Part shown: one piece after another, positions 1 to 5,163 of the stretch
How positions within the stretch are numbered: position 1 is the first letter of the stretch
Layout of the letters: each line of letters starts with the position of its first letter
Assembly (NCBI RefSeq): GCF_910579365.1
Contig: NZ_CAJTUX010000084.1
Coordinates: 1-9,247 of the forward strand
Length of the DNA stretch: 9,247 nt
Origin: an uncultured Oscillibacter sp.
Lineage (GTDB): Bacteria > Bacillota > Clostridia > Oscillospirales > Oscillospiraceae
Direction of reading: 5' to 3'
Made by a program: the position numbers and the translations under genes
The notes under the pieces: generated by a model
Told to the model about the DNA's origin: nothing
Databases searched by the model: none
Seen by the model: the letters and a program-made list of their open reading frames with translations, nothing else

Positions 1-74
1 ATTTTCTCATTTCCTCTGCTCTCCGGCAAGGTGTGGGGGAATTTGACGCTTACAATAAATCCACACTATACTAA

Positions 75-102
75 CGCCCGCAGGTTTGCAAATCTGCGGG
101 CG
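75..102 (-). terminator. GC-rich hairpin after the XRE membrane regulator
   Basis: A perfect 9-bp stem (CGCCCGCAG at 75-83 with CTGCGGGCG at 94-102) lies seven bases beyond the stop codon of the minus-strand gene that ends at 109. The loop contains a self-complementary TTTGCAAA, so the stem may be longer. The minus-strand bases after it (TTAGTATAG) are only mildly T-rich, so it is a probable rather than classical intrinsic terminator. Confidence 0.5.
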
Positions 103-108
103 CAGTGC

Positions 109-1404
109 TTACCTCACTCTCTTTTTAAAATAGGCCCATATAACGGCAAGGCACTCAATGCAGTATGCAGCTCCGAAAATCACATGACGGACAGCTGCTG
201 TCTGCTCAGCTTCTCGCAAATCATTTTCTGTGTAAACAGTGATAGGTAGAATGGTTCCGTCCTTGGGCGTATATTGAAGGGAAACCACACTTTCGTTGCG
301 GTCAATATACTCGCAAACTACATTGCCGTTCCGATCTTCAAGTCTGCGAGTCAATGCTTCTTCTTCGCTGATTTCATTTCCATACTCATCATAATAAGTG
401 CCAGCTTCAATCTCCCTGGATGGAGCGGGAGTCTCTATAGAAGCATTGGAATGGTATCTCGATGATGCGGAAATATCTTGTTCCATATACTCAATGAAAC
501 TATCGTAGTCCTCAAATGCTGTCCCTTTCATGATGCTGTATGGTCCCCAAATGGAAGTGGCGAATTGATGGCCGGCAAAGGTTACAACCAAAAGAATGAC
601 AAGAATAATAGCGCAAGTGCGTTTCAGCTTATGATTGCGATGGTAAACCTCTGCCTCTTTTTCAGACAGGCTATACACAGCCTTTTTCAGGAGGGATGCA
701 TGGAGGAAATACAGAACGACTGCGTAGATTAGCAGGAATGCCGCAGCCCCTGTCGACCCCCAAATAAGCAGACGATCAGAGCTAAGACCCATATAAGCGT
801 CCACCAAAATCATAGGGATGGTGAATCCAATAAAGGCCACTGTCAATCCAATAGATTTCTCCGCAATGCTGATCACTTTTCTTTTGAAATCGGAAAAGAC
901 CCTTTCATCCAGTCCAGCATCTTCCACACTGAAAAACGCTTTGTTCACAAAGACTGCTTGGCAAACGATACTGGCGGCAAAGAAGATTGCTCCCAGGAAG
1001 AAGCCGAGGATAGCTTTAAGGAAAGCAAGATTGCAGACCAGCGCCGCAATTATACCGACAACAGAAATACCTATGGCAATATAGGTATTGTTCTTATACT
1101 GCGAAAGCGTGGATTTTAGGAGACGCTGACGCTGTTTTTGACCTTTCGGACTGGTTTCATTATCTTCCGGGATTTCAATGCGCTCTGCGGGTGACTTGCG
1201 CGCTCCACGGAGCAGTTCATCGCAGGTAACATCAAATATTTCTGCAATAACAGGAATCACCGCCAAATCCGGCGCACCATCATCTCGTTCCCAACGGCTG
1301 ACCGTTTTGTCCGAAACATTCAACCGCTCAGCTAAATCCTTTTGGGTCATTCCGTTGGCTTTTCGCAAAGCGGCGATAAAGCCGCCAATAGTCTTTTTTT
1401 CCAT
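109..1404 (-). CDS. Membrane-anchored XRE-family transcriptional regulator
   Basis: The protein has 431 residues. Residues 7-66 form an XRE/Cro-CI type helix-turn-helix, with the typical 'MTQKDLAERLNVSDKTVSRWE' class of sequence (M19-E39) and the 'PDLAVIPVIAEIFDVTCDELL' helix that follows. A charged linker (70-100) leads to about six hydrophobic segments, near residues 108-127, 129-153, 184-205, 212-236, 262-280 and 405-427. Between the last two is an acidic soluble loop of about 120 residues, rich in E, D and Y. The start at 1404 is set by a clear AAAAGGAGGA site 7-10 bases upstream. The layout suggests a DNA-binding domain tethered to the membrane that may respond to envelope stress or an extracellular signal; the ligand and targets are not visible. 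It lies outside the tRNA-bounded element and is probably chromosomal. Small inverted repeats upstream (TATTCT/AGAATA at 1461-1487, TCTCG/CGAGA at 1511-1525) could be operators, but this is speculative. Confidence 0.85.
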   Translation of the reverse strand: MEKKTIGGFIAALRKANGMTQKDLAERLNVSDKTVSRWERDDGAPDLAVIPVIAEIFDVTCDELLRGARKSPAERIEIPEDNETSPKGQKQRQRLLKSTLSQYKNNTYIAIGISVVGIIAALVCNLAFLKAILGFFLGAIFFAASIVCQAVFVNKAFFSVEDAGLDERVFSDFKRKVISIAEKSIGLTVAFIGFTIPMILVDAYMGLSSDRLLIWGSTGAAAFLLIYAVVLYFLHASLLKKAVYSLSEKEAEVYHRNHKLKRTCAIILVILLVVTFAGHQFATSIWGPYSIMKGTAFEDYDSFIEYMEQDISASSRYHSNASIETPAPSREIEAGTYYDEYGNEISEEEALTRRLEDRNGNVVCEYIDRNESVVSLQYTPKDGTILPITVYTENDLREAEQTAAVRHVIFGAAYCIECLAVIWAYFKKRVR

Positions 1405-1502
1405 AGTGAGTCCTCCTTTTGATGGGCGGTCTGGGGCGGGCAGTTTGATTTCTTTGTCTCTATTCTAAAATTTCGGGAGTGAGAATACCACCCAATAGGC
1501 TC

Positions 1503-1661
1503 AGAATCACTCTCGGAATACGAGAATTAGCCAAGCAAAAGGCCAATGCCGACAGTATGGACTTCTACGTTTACATGGCGAAGGCGTTCCTTGAAGACAA
1601 GGACGCCCGGAACCAGGGCGGGGAGAAGCTGTCCTAGTACTATGAGTATGTGGTCATGTGA
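1503..1661 (+). pseudogene. Decayed C-terminal coding fragment, product unknown
   Basis: One plus-strand frame reads a protein-like acidic/helical stretch (around ADSMDFYVYMAKAFLED from about 1545) and meets a TAG at 1635-1637. After that stop the same frame continues plausibly as YYEYVVM to a TGA at 1659-1661. The TGA is followed within a few bases by a strong terminator, as expected for the true end of a gene. There is no convincing start codon or ribosome site, so only the tail of an older gene seems to remain, further broken by the internal stop. I do not recognise the family. It sits just outside the left attachment repeat, so it may be the relic of an earlier insertion at the same tRNA. 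Confidence 0.4.
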
Positions 1662-1663
1662 GA

Positions 1664-1689
1664 GAGGGAGGGCGTTTGCCCTCCCTTTT
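1664..1689 (+). terminator. Intrinsic terminator after the decayed fragment
   Basis: GGGAGGGC (1666-1673) pairs with GCCCTCCC (1678-1685) across a GTTT loop and is followed directly by TTTT. This is a strong plus-strand intrinsic terminator placed just after the TGA that closes the decayed coding fragment. Confidence 0.85.
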
Positions 1690-1712
1690 GATAAAACCTT
1701 TTTGCGCTCACG

Positions 1713-1731
1713 GTTACTAACGCGTTACTAA
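1713..1731. repeat. Tandem GTTACTAA pair outside the left attachment site
   Basis: GTTACTAA occurs at 1713-1720 and again at 1724-1731, an 11-bp period close to one helical turn. Paired 8-bp direct repeats near a tRNA insertion site resemble arm-type integrase sites. They differ from the GACTTGCA pair of the resident element, so if they are arm sites they belong to another, now lost, element. This is inference from layout only. Confidence 0.3.
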
Positions 1732-1756
1732 TAAACCAAAAACACAGGAATGTTAA

Positions 1757-1792
1757 GAACCCCCTAGAACCATTGCGGTTCTAAGGGGGTTC
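1757..1792 (-). terminator. Hairpin following the displaced tRNA-Lys 3' fragment
   Basis: GAACCCCCTAGAACC (1757-1771) pairs with GGTTCTAAGGGGGTTC (1777-1792), a 15-bp stem with one bulged A and a 5-base loop. On the minus strand it lies two bases beyond the CCA end of the tRNA 3' half, where the terminator of the original tRNA-Lys gene would be. The T-tract after it is weak. About 18 of 20 bases at 1758-1777 match the start of the hairpin after the intact tRNA-Lys (8747-8766). Confidence 0.65.
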
Positions 1793-1794
1793 CT

Positions 1795-1841
1795 TGGTGA
1801 CCCGGCGGGGATTCGAACCCCGGACCCACTGCTTAAAAGGC
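1795..1841 (-). repeat. Left attachment repeat (tRNA-Lys 3' fragment)
   Basis: These 47 bases are identical to 8793-8839 and correspond to tRNA-Lys nucleotides 30-76: anticodon-stem remainder, TTT anticodon, variable loop, T arm, acceptor 3' strand, A73 and encoded CCA. Beyond 1841 the sequence no longer matches a tRNA, so this is a displaced 3' half and not a functional gene. Integration in the 3' half of a tRNA gene, with the element restoring the gene at the other end, is typical of tyrosine recombinases. Confidence 0.92.
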
Positions 1842-1867
1842 GCAGACATAGCCTCTAATACCAATAG

Positions 1868-3027
1868 TTACACGGTTTTTTGACTTGCATCCGACTTGCA
1901 CGGCATTTCTTTCCCGCCCGGCTGGCCGGACAAATAGGCGTCCAGCTTGTCAACGGACTTCCGCTTGTGTATAGCGTCCAGGTGCGTATAAATCCGCAAC
2001 GTGGTGCTCACGTCGGCGTGTCCCATCTGTGCGCACGCCTGAACCACGTCCACCCCGGCCAGATACAGCAGCGTGCAGAAGGTGTGCCGGAGCCAGTGCA
2101 TGGTGATGTTCGGGATCGTCCTGTCCAGCCGCTTGGGCCCCGGCCTGCCGGACTTCCGCCGCTCCAGGTCCGCCGGGGTCCGGGTGCCGTACTTCTCGTT
2201 CAGAAGCCGCATATAGGAGCCCCACAGCTTCTTCCAGGCTGAGTCCGTCATAACGCCGCCGTGGGCGCTGGGAATCACCAGCAGATTGTCCCGGGGCAGC
2301 TCCGCCATGTAGTCCGCCAGCCGCTGAGGAATATCCACCGTCCGCATACCAGCGGCGGTCTTGGTGACGTGCCGGAGGCTGGGGACGCCGCTGGAATCGT
2401 ACTCCATCACCTTGTTGACCGTGATGGTCCGGGCCTCCAGGTCCACGTCTGCCCAGGTCAGCGCCGCCAGCTCCCCCCGCCGGAGGCCGGACAGCATCAT
2501 AATCACCGCCACACTCTGGGCCCGGTGGGGTGTGTCCCAAATCCATTGCTGTTCCTCAGCGGTCAGCGCCCGGCGGTGCTCTTCCTTGCGGCCCACCGCC
2601 GTCAGCTCCACCTGTTCCGCCGGATTGCAGAGCGGTACAGGCTCACGGTGCGCTGGGAAAGCCCCTGATCCGCCAGAGTGAGCAGCACCCGTTCGATATC
2701 GTCCGCCCGGACCTGACCGATTTCGTAACCCTGGAGCTCCTCCTTCCAGAGCTTCACGGCCCGCCGGTAGTTGTCCATCTGGCGGCAGGTGATGTGTTCC
2801 CGCTCCTTCAGCCGCAGCCAGTCGTCCGCCCAGGCGGCGAAGCTGTCCCTCTGGGCAAGAACGTCCAGCCCCCGGCCAAGCTGGAGGCGGACGGCGGTTT
2901 CCTTTTCCTTCAGCTCCGCCGGGGACTTGGCGTAGACGCTTTTGTATTGCCGCTTCCTGTTCTCGTCCCGGCCCAGGTATATCTGAGCGCAATAACGCCC
3001 GTCCGCTCGTTTTTTGGCCTTTGCCAT
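1868..3027 (-). pseudogene. int: Tyrosine integrase, frameshifted
   Basis: A site-specific recombinase for insertion and excision at tRNA-Lys, split into two frames. The 5' part starts at ATG 3027: residues 1-45 (MAKAKKRADGRYCAQIYLG onward) resemble the AP2-like arm-binding domain, and about residues 60-135 the SAM-like core-binding domain, up to SLYRSAI near 2630. The frame then changes; from about 2629 to 1868 the catalytic domain continues from NPAEQVEL. All active-site residues are visible there: Arg of GLRRGE (codon 2482-2480), Lys of VTKTAAG (2362), His and Arg of HWLRH (2098, 2089), His of MGHADVS (2020) and nucleophile Tyr of RIYTH (1990). About 15-20 residues normally found between the SAM-like domain and NPAEQ appear to be missing at the junction, so this looks like a short deletion and not a single-base error. 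The last codons carry the GACTTGCA arm-like pair. The ATG lies 4 bases from the stop of the antitoxin-like gene upstream, implying one transcript. Unless corrected or bypassed, the product should be inactive. Confidence 0.88.
1881..1903. repeat. Left arm-type site pair (GACTTGCA x2)
   Basis: GACTTGCA at 1882-1889 and 1893-1900, an 11-bp period, lies about 40 bp inside the left core repeat and inside the last codons of the integrase. An almost identical block occurs at the other end of the element (8661-8685) in the same orientation. The location and pairing match arm-type binding sites of AP2-domain integrases. Binding itself is inferred. Confidence 0.6.
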
Positions 3028-3031
3028 GTGC

Positions 3032-3244
3032 TCAGTCCCAATTGATGGCGTTTTCGGCCACGTACTCCCCGGCTTCCAGTTCACGGGCGGCGTGCTCCAT
3101 AGCGGCGTGCTCCGCGGGCGTGGCCTTCGTGTAATCAGGGTCCCAGGCAAGGACCAGCTTTTTCACCAGCTCCAGGGCAAGCGCTTGGTCCGCTTCCGGC
3201 AGAATGTTGACCATCTGTGCGATTTGCTGTGCGATTGGCGCCAT
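3032..3244 (-). CDS. Small antitoxin-like protein between toxin and integrase
   Basis: A 70-residue acidic, mostly helical protein. Its sequence is typical of small proteins encoded beside RelE/ParE toxins in clostridial mobile elements: an N-terminal helix (AQQIAQMVNILPEADQALAL), a conserved-looking VKKLVLAWDPDYTKATPAE core and an acidic C-terminus. It has no obvious ribbon-helix-helix or HTH motif. It starts 13 bases after the stop of the toxin gene (3258) and ends 4 bases before the integrase ATG (3027), with an AGGAGGGCC site before its ATG. By position it is the likely antitoxin in a toxin-first pair. It could instead be an accessory protein of the integrase. Assignment rests on context and general resemblance, not on a diagnostic motif. 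Confidence 0.65.
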   Translation of the reverse strand: MAPIAQQIAQMVNILPEADQALALELVKKLVLAWDPDYTKATPAEHAAMEHAARELEAGEYVAENAINWD

Positions 3245-3257
3245 ACTTAGGCCCTCC

Positions 3258-3521
3258 TTACTTCTTGTAGATGTCTCCCCGGCTTCCTATATCCATGATA
3301 TACAGAATTTCCAGCTGACTTTCCATCCCATATCTGTAAACGATTCTATATTTCCCCACACGGAGCCGGAAGCGCCCGTCATGGTACCCCTGCATAGCCT
3401 TGATATCACCCAGGGGCGGCTTTTGTGTCAGCCCGTGGATTCCGGCCCGTATGCGGGCTTTGGTAGGCCTGTCCAGGCTCTCCAACGCCTTTACGGCGGA
3501 TTTCGCGTATCTGATTTCCAT
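3258..3521 (-). CDS. RelE/ParE-family toxin
   Basis: From ATG 3521 the product has 87 residues, the usual size for the family. It begins MEIRYAKSAVKALESLDRPT and continues through PPLGDIKAMQGYHDGRFRLR to VGKYRIVYRY and an aliphatic strand (LEILYIMDIGSRG). The last parts are the standard RelE/ParE beta-sheet core, 'LRVGKYRIVYRYG', followed by 'ILYIMDIGSRGDIYKK'. RelE-type members cleave mRNA on the ribosome and ParE-type members poison gyrase; which applies here cannot be read from sequence. A longer in-frame start at 3593 exists, but it adds a basic, unrelated stretch, and AGGAAAGGAA lies upstream of 3521, so I prefer the shorter form. The toxin is first in a three-gene unit with the antitoxin-like gene and the integrase, so the addiction pair is tied to the integrase transcript. 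Confidence 0.85.
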   Translation of the reverse strand: MEIRYAKSAVKALESLDRPTKARIRAGIHGLTQKPPLGDIKAMQGYHDGRFRLRVGKYRIVYRYGMESQLEILYIMDIGSRGDIYKK

Positions 3522-3594
3522 TGGGACGGTTCCTTTCCTGCCCTGGGCCTCTGGCCTGGGGCTTTTTGTTCGCCGGCGTGCAATCGTTGTCACT

Positions 3595-3800
3595 GCTCAA
3601 TATTGAGCCGCCAGTTTTGGCCCCGTCTCAATCGGCTCAAAATTGAGCTCATTTGACAGGGTTATCAAACGAACGTCATTTTTGACGGGCGTGGATTTGC
3701 GCCGGTTAATCGGTCCAGATTTGGACCCGCCTCATTTGACAGGGTTATCAAGCGAAGTCATTTTTGGAATCGCTCGAAGGTGCGGCAAATTTGACGCACC
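3595..3800. repeat. Dense direct and inverted repeat cluster
   Basis: This non-coding stretch between the repressor stop and the toxin operon holds several separate symmetric elements. GCTCAATATTGAGC at 3595-3608 is a perfect 14-bp palindrome and recurs with one change at 3635-3648, exactly 40 bp away. A 36-37-bp direct repeat starting CTCATTTGACAGGGTTATCA is at 3648-3684 and 3731-3766, differing by one substitution and one base. Further inverted repeats are CGTCA/TGACG (3674-3687), GGTCCA/TGGACC (3712-3727) and a 22-bp near-palindrome at 3779-3800 (arms GGTGCG/CGCACC around AAATTT). Candidates are an operator array for the toxin-integrase operon, a replication origin with iterons, or a partition or transfer site. 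No promoter for the minus-strand operon stands out clearly within it. Confidence 0.75.
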
Positions 3801-3803
3801 CCC

Positions 3804-4439
3804 CTATTCGCCATTTCCCGGCCCCTCTGGCGCGTCCTGGGCGGCGGGGGTGTCCGTATCCCCGGCAGGGGCTGGTGGTGATTCTGGGGGGTCCTGGCGG
3901 CGGTAGCGGGGGAGTATGTCTTCTGTATAACTTACAGCCTTTTCCTGCCCCTCATTATTAAGCTGGCTAAATGCCTCTATTAGTTTTTGAAAATTTGGAA
4001 AATAATTGGTTGATTGATCTGATAGTTTTTCGTGTTCTGTTATAAAACTTAACGCCATATCAGCCAATCCAGATGATTCAGCAAGAGCAAAAATGGCATT
4101 GCGAGAACGCAAATAAACTGCGGTATTTCTATCTAATTTTGTGAGATTGGACAAAAGAACGCTTAAAAATTTTGAATCAACCTTTGCATGGTCCAAATTA
4201 ACGCCTTGCCAGTTTGACGGCATAACTGCATCCAGTGCACCAAACCCACTATCAATTAAATCATATGCGGAAATATTAAGTGCGTCTGCTATACGCTGGA
4301 GTTGTTCAATTCGGGGTTGACGCTTACCGAGTTCATATTGTCGGATTGTGATTTCGCTGGTTCCAGATATAGACCCTAGCTGTTTTTGAGTAAGCCCCTT
4401 TTCATTTCTGGCTTGTCTTATTCGTTCTCCGATAGTCAA
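3804..4439 (-). CDS. CI-like XRE-family repressor (TTG start)
   Basis: Residues 4-60 form a clear XRE/CI helix-turn-helix (GERIRQARNEKGLTQKQLG, then SEITIRQYELGKRQPRIEQL). A middle helical domain without an S24 peptidase signature follows, then a Pro/Ala/Glu-rich disordered tail from about residue 180. The start is unusual. An ATG at 4457 falls on the predicted transcription start, whereas TTG at 4439 has GAGGGGG seven bases upstream, so I place the start at TTG (211 aa). The gene is divergent from the Cro-like gene at 4573, with dyads between them, as in a lysogeny switch. The body (about 3920-4440) is clearly AT-richer than neighbouring genes while the tail is GC-rich, suggesting a mosaic history. 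Without a self-cleavage domain, induction probably needs an antirepressor, a protease or helper-phage protein; this is inference. Confidence 0.85.
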   Translation of the reverse strand: MTIGERIRQARNEKGLTQKQLGSISGTSEITIRQYELGKRQPRIEQLQRIADALNISAYDLIDSGFGALDAVMPSNWQGVNLDHAKVDSKFLSVLLSNLTKLDRNTAVYLRSRNAIFALAESSGLADMALSFITEHEKLSDQSTNYFPNFQKLIEAFSQLNNEGQEKAVSYTEDILPRYRRQDPPESPPAPAGDTDTPAAQDAPEGPGNGE

Positions 4440-4463
4440 CCCATAACCCCCTCTCATGCAAAT

Positions 4464-4492
4464 ACTATACCACGGAACAAAAAAAGTTTCAA
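4464..4492 (-). promoter_or_regulatory. Repressor promoter
   Basis: On the minus strand TTGAAA (4492-4487), a 17-bp spacer and TATAGT (4469-4464) form a good sigma-70-type promoter. The predicted transcript starts near 4457, leaving a leader of about 18 bases before the TTG start. The -35 overlaps the dyad at 4486-4499, consistent with autoregulation. Confidence 0.8.
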
Positions 4493-4499
4493 GTGAATC
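4486..4499. promoter_or_regulatory. Probable operator 1 of the lysogeny switch
   Basis: GTTTCAAGTGAATC is a near-palindrome (GTTTCA/TGAATC, 5 of 6 pairs) overlapping the -35 of the repressor promoter. Its reverse complement matches 12 of 14 bases of the sequence at 4547-4560, downstream of the rightward promoter. Such a pair of related sites is what a CI/Cro-type regulator would use. Which of the two HTH proteins binds is unknown. Confidence 0.6.
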
Positions 4500-4510
4500 T
4501 TTTCTCGGAC

Positions 4511-4539
4511 TTGACAACTTCGCTTGAATCTGCTATACT
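4511..4539 (+). promoter_or_regulatory. Rightward early promoter
   Basis: TTGACA (4511-4516), a spacer of exactly 17 bp and TATACT (4534-4539) form a near-consensus sigma-70-type promoter. It reads towards the Cro-like gene, whose ATG is at 4573. It is back to back with the repressor promoter and lies between the two operator-like dyads, so repression by the CI-like protein is expected. Confidence 0.88.
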
Positions 4540-4560
4540 CACAACAGATTCAATCGAAAC
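4524..4560. promoter_or_regulatory. Operator region over the early promoter
   Basis: TTGAATCTG (4524-4532) and CAGATTCAA (4545-4553) form a perfect 9-bp inverted repeat straddling the -10 of the rightward promoter. The right half continues into GATTCAATCGAAAC (4547-4560), the inverted relative of operator 1. Occupancy would block the early promoter directly. The symmetry is visible in the sequence; the identity of the binding protein is inferred. Confidence 0.62.
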
Positions 4561-4572
4561 GGAGGTGAAACT

Positions 4573-4770
4573 ATGAAGGTCAATCGCCGGAAGCTGGAAT
4601 TGGCAATGGCGCGGGCCTGTATGAACAGTGCTGACCTTCCCGCCGCTGCCGGTCTCCCCCGGCCCACGGTGCAAAACGCCATTGTCGGCAAGGGTGTCCG
4701 GCCCGCAACCCTGGGCCGCATCGCTAAGGCCCTAAACGTGGACCCGGCGGAGCTGCTGGAGGATTGGTGA
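4573..4770 (+). CDS. Cro-like small XRE-family HTH protein
   Basis: A 65-residue protein that is almost only a helix-turn-helix. Helix pair residues 14-36 (ACMNSADLPAAAGLPRPTVQ) lead into GRIAKALNVDPAELLEDW, a standard ending of the XRE fold. A perfect GGAGGTG lies five bases before the ATG. It is the first gene of the rightward unit and is divergent from the CI-like repressor across shared operators, so it is the natural Cro counterpart that would turn down the repressor after induction. The stop at 4768-4770 is one base from the next ATG (4772), implying translational coupling. The family is clear; the Cro role rests on context. Confidence 0.8.
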   Translation: MKVNRRKLELAMARACMNSADLPAAAGLPRPTVQNAIVGKGVRPATLGRIAKALNVDPAELLEDW

Positions 4771-4771
4771 C

Positions 4772-4867
4772 ATGAATCTGTTGTTTATGCTGGCCGGGGC
4801 ATGGCAGGTCACACGCTGGATCATGTCCCTGGTGGACCGGCTGGAAGGAGGAAAGCACAATGCGTAG
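4772..4867 (+). CDS. 31-aa hydrophobic small protein
   Basis: A short frame starting MNLLFMLAGAWQVTRWIMS and ending in a charged tail. GGAGGA sits eight bases before the ATG, which is one base after the stop of the Cro-like gene. The frame overlaps the start of the following Xis-like gene (4860) by 8 bases. The N-terminal 20 residues could form a membrane-associated or amphipathic helix. No family is recognised. The ribosome site and tight packing favour a real gene, but it could also be a leader that couples translation to the Xis-like gene. Confidence 0.5.
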   Translation: MNLLFMLAGAWQVTRWIMSLVDRLEGGKHNA

Positions 4868-5108
4868 AATACCGCGGCCCAACAAGCCCCGCCGGGTGAT
4901 CTACTCCATCGACGAATTGCCCGCATACTGCGACTGTTGTGACGTGGGGCTGTATCTCCGGGTAAATCCCGAGGTTGTGGCCCGCATGGCCCGTGAGGGC
5001 GTCCTCCGGGGGGCCAAGATCGGGCAGTCCTGGCGGTTCCGCAAGGCCGACGTCCTGGAGTACGAGCGCAAGCTCTTCGGCCTGGGAGGGGAGGGCGATA
5101 CCTATTGA
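4860..5108 (+). CDS. Excisionase-like HTH protein
   Basis: An 82-residue basic protein with a winged-helix/MerR-type excisionase fold. The C-terminal half carries VNPEVVARMAREGVLRGAKI followed by GQSWRFRKADVLEYERK, the pattern of HTH_17/Xis proteins (helix, 'G.l.g.kiG..wrf.k.dl..y'). A DCCDVGLYL segment with two adjacent cysteines precedes it. AAGGAGGAAA lies just upstream of the ATG. In an element with a tyrosine integrase, such a protein typically bends DNA at the attachment site to favour excision, and placement in the early rightward unit under repressor control fits that role. A role as a general regulator cannot be excluded. Confidence 0.75.
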   Translation: MRRIPRPNKPRRVIYSIDELPAYCDCCDVGLYLRVNPEVVARMAREGVLRGAKIGQSWRFRKADVLEYERKLFGLGGEGDTY

Positions 5109-5119
5109 GCGGTAAAGGA

Positions 5120-5137
5120 TTCGGCACAATTGCCGAA
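5120..5137 (+). other. Intergenic hairpin after the Xis-like gene
   Basis: TTCGGCA (5120-5126) pairs with TGCCGAA (5131-5137) across CAAT, a 7-bp stem in the 55-bp gap before the next gene. Only a scattered T-run follows, so it is a weak terminator, an mRNA processing site or an RNA stabiliser rather than a strong stop. Confidence 0.45.
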
Positions 5138-5163
5138 ATTCAAATTTTGGAGATGGAGAGTTG

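Noticed and set aside
1795..1841. Second functional tRNA-Lys gene
   Set aside because: Only nucleotides 30-76 match; the 5' half, including the D arm and 5' acceptor strand, is absent after 1841.
1950..2546. Long alternative frames on both strands over the integrase (for example minus 1950-2546 and plus 2530-3045)
   Set aside because: The catalytic integrase motifs lie in another frame. These products are Gly/Pro/Arg-rich shadows without start signals.
3522..3593. N-terminal extension of the RelE-like toxin to 3593
   Set aside because: The added residues are basic and unlike the family, and AGGAAAGGAA supports the start at 3521.
3648..3766. CRISPR array or tandem repeat array
   Set aside because: Only two copies of the 36-37-bp unit exist, the 46-bp gap contains other palindromes, and no cas genes are near.
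4440..4517. Longer repressor starting at ATG 4457 or further upstream
   Set aside because: ATG 4457 coincides with the predicted transcription start and upstream starts lie within or before the promoter. TTG 4439 has a well-placed GAGGGGG site.
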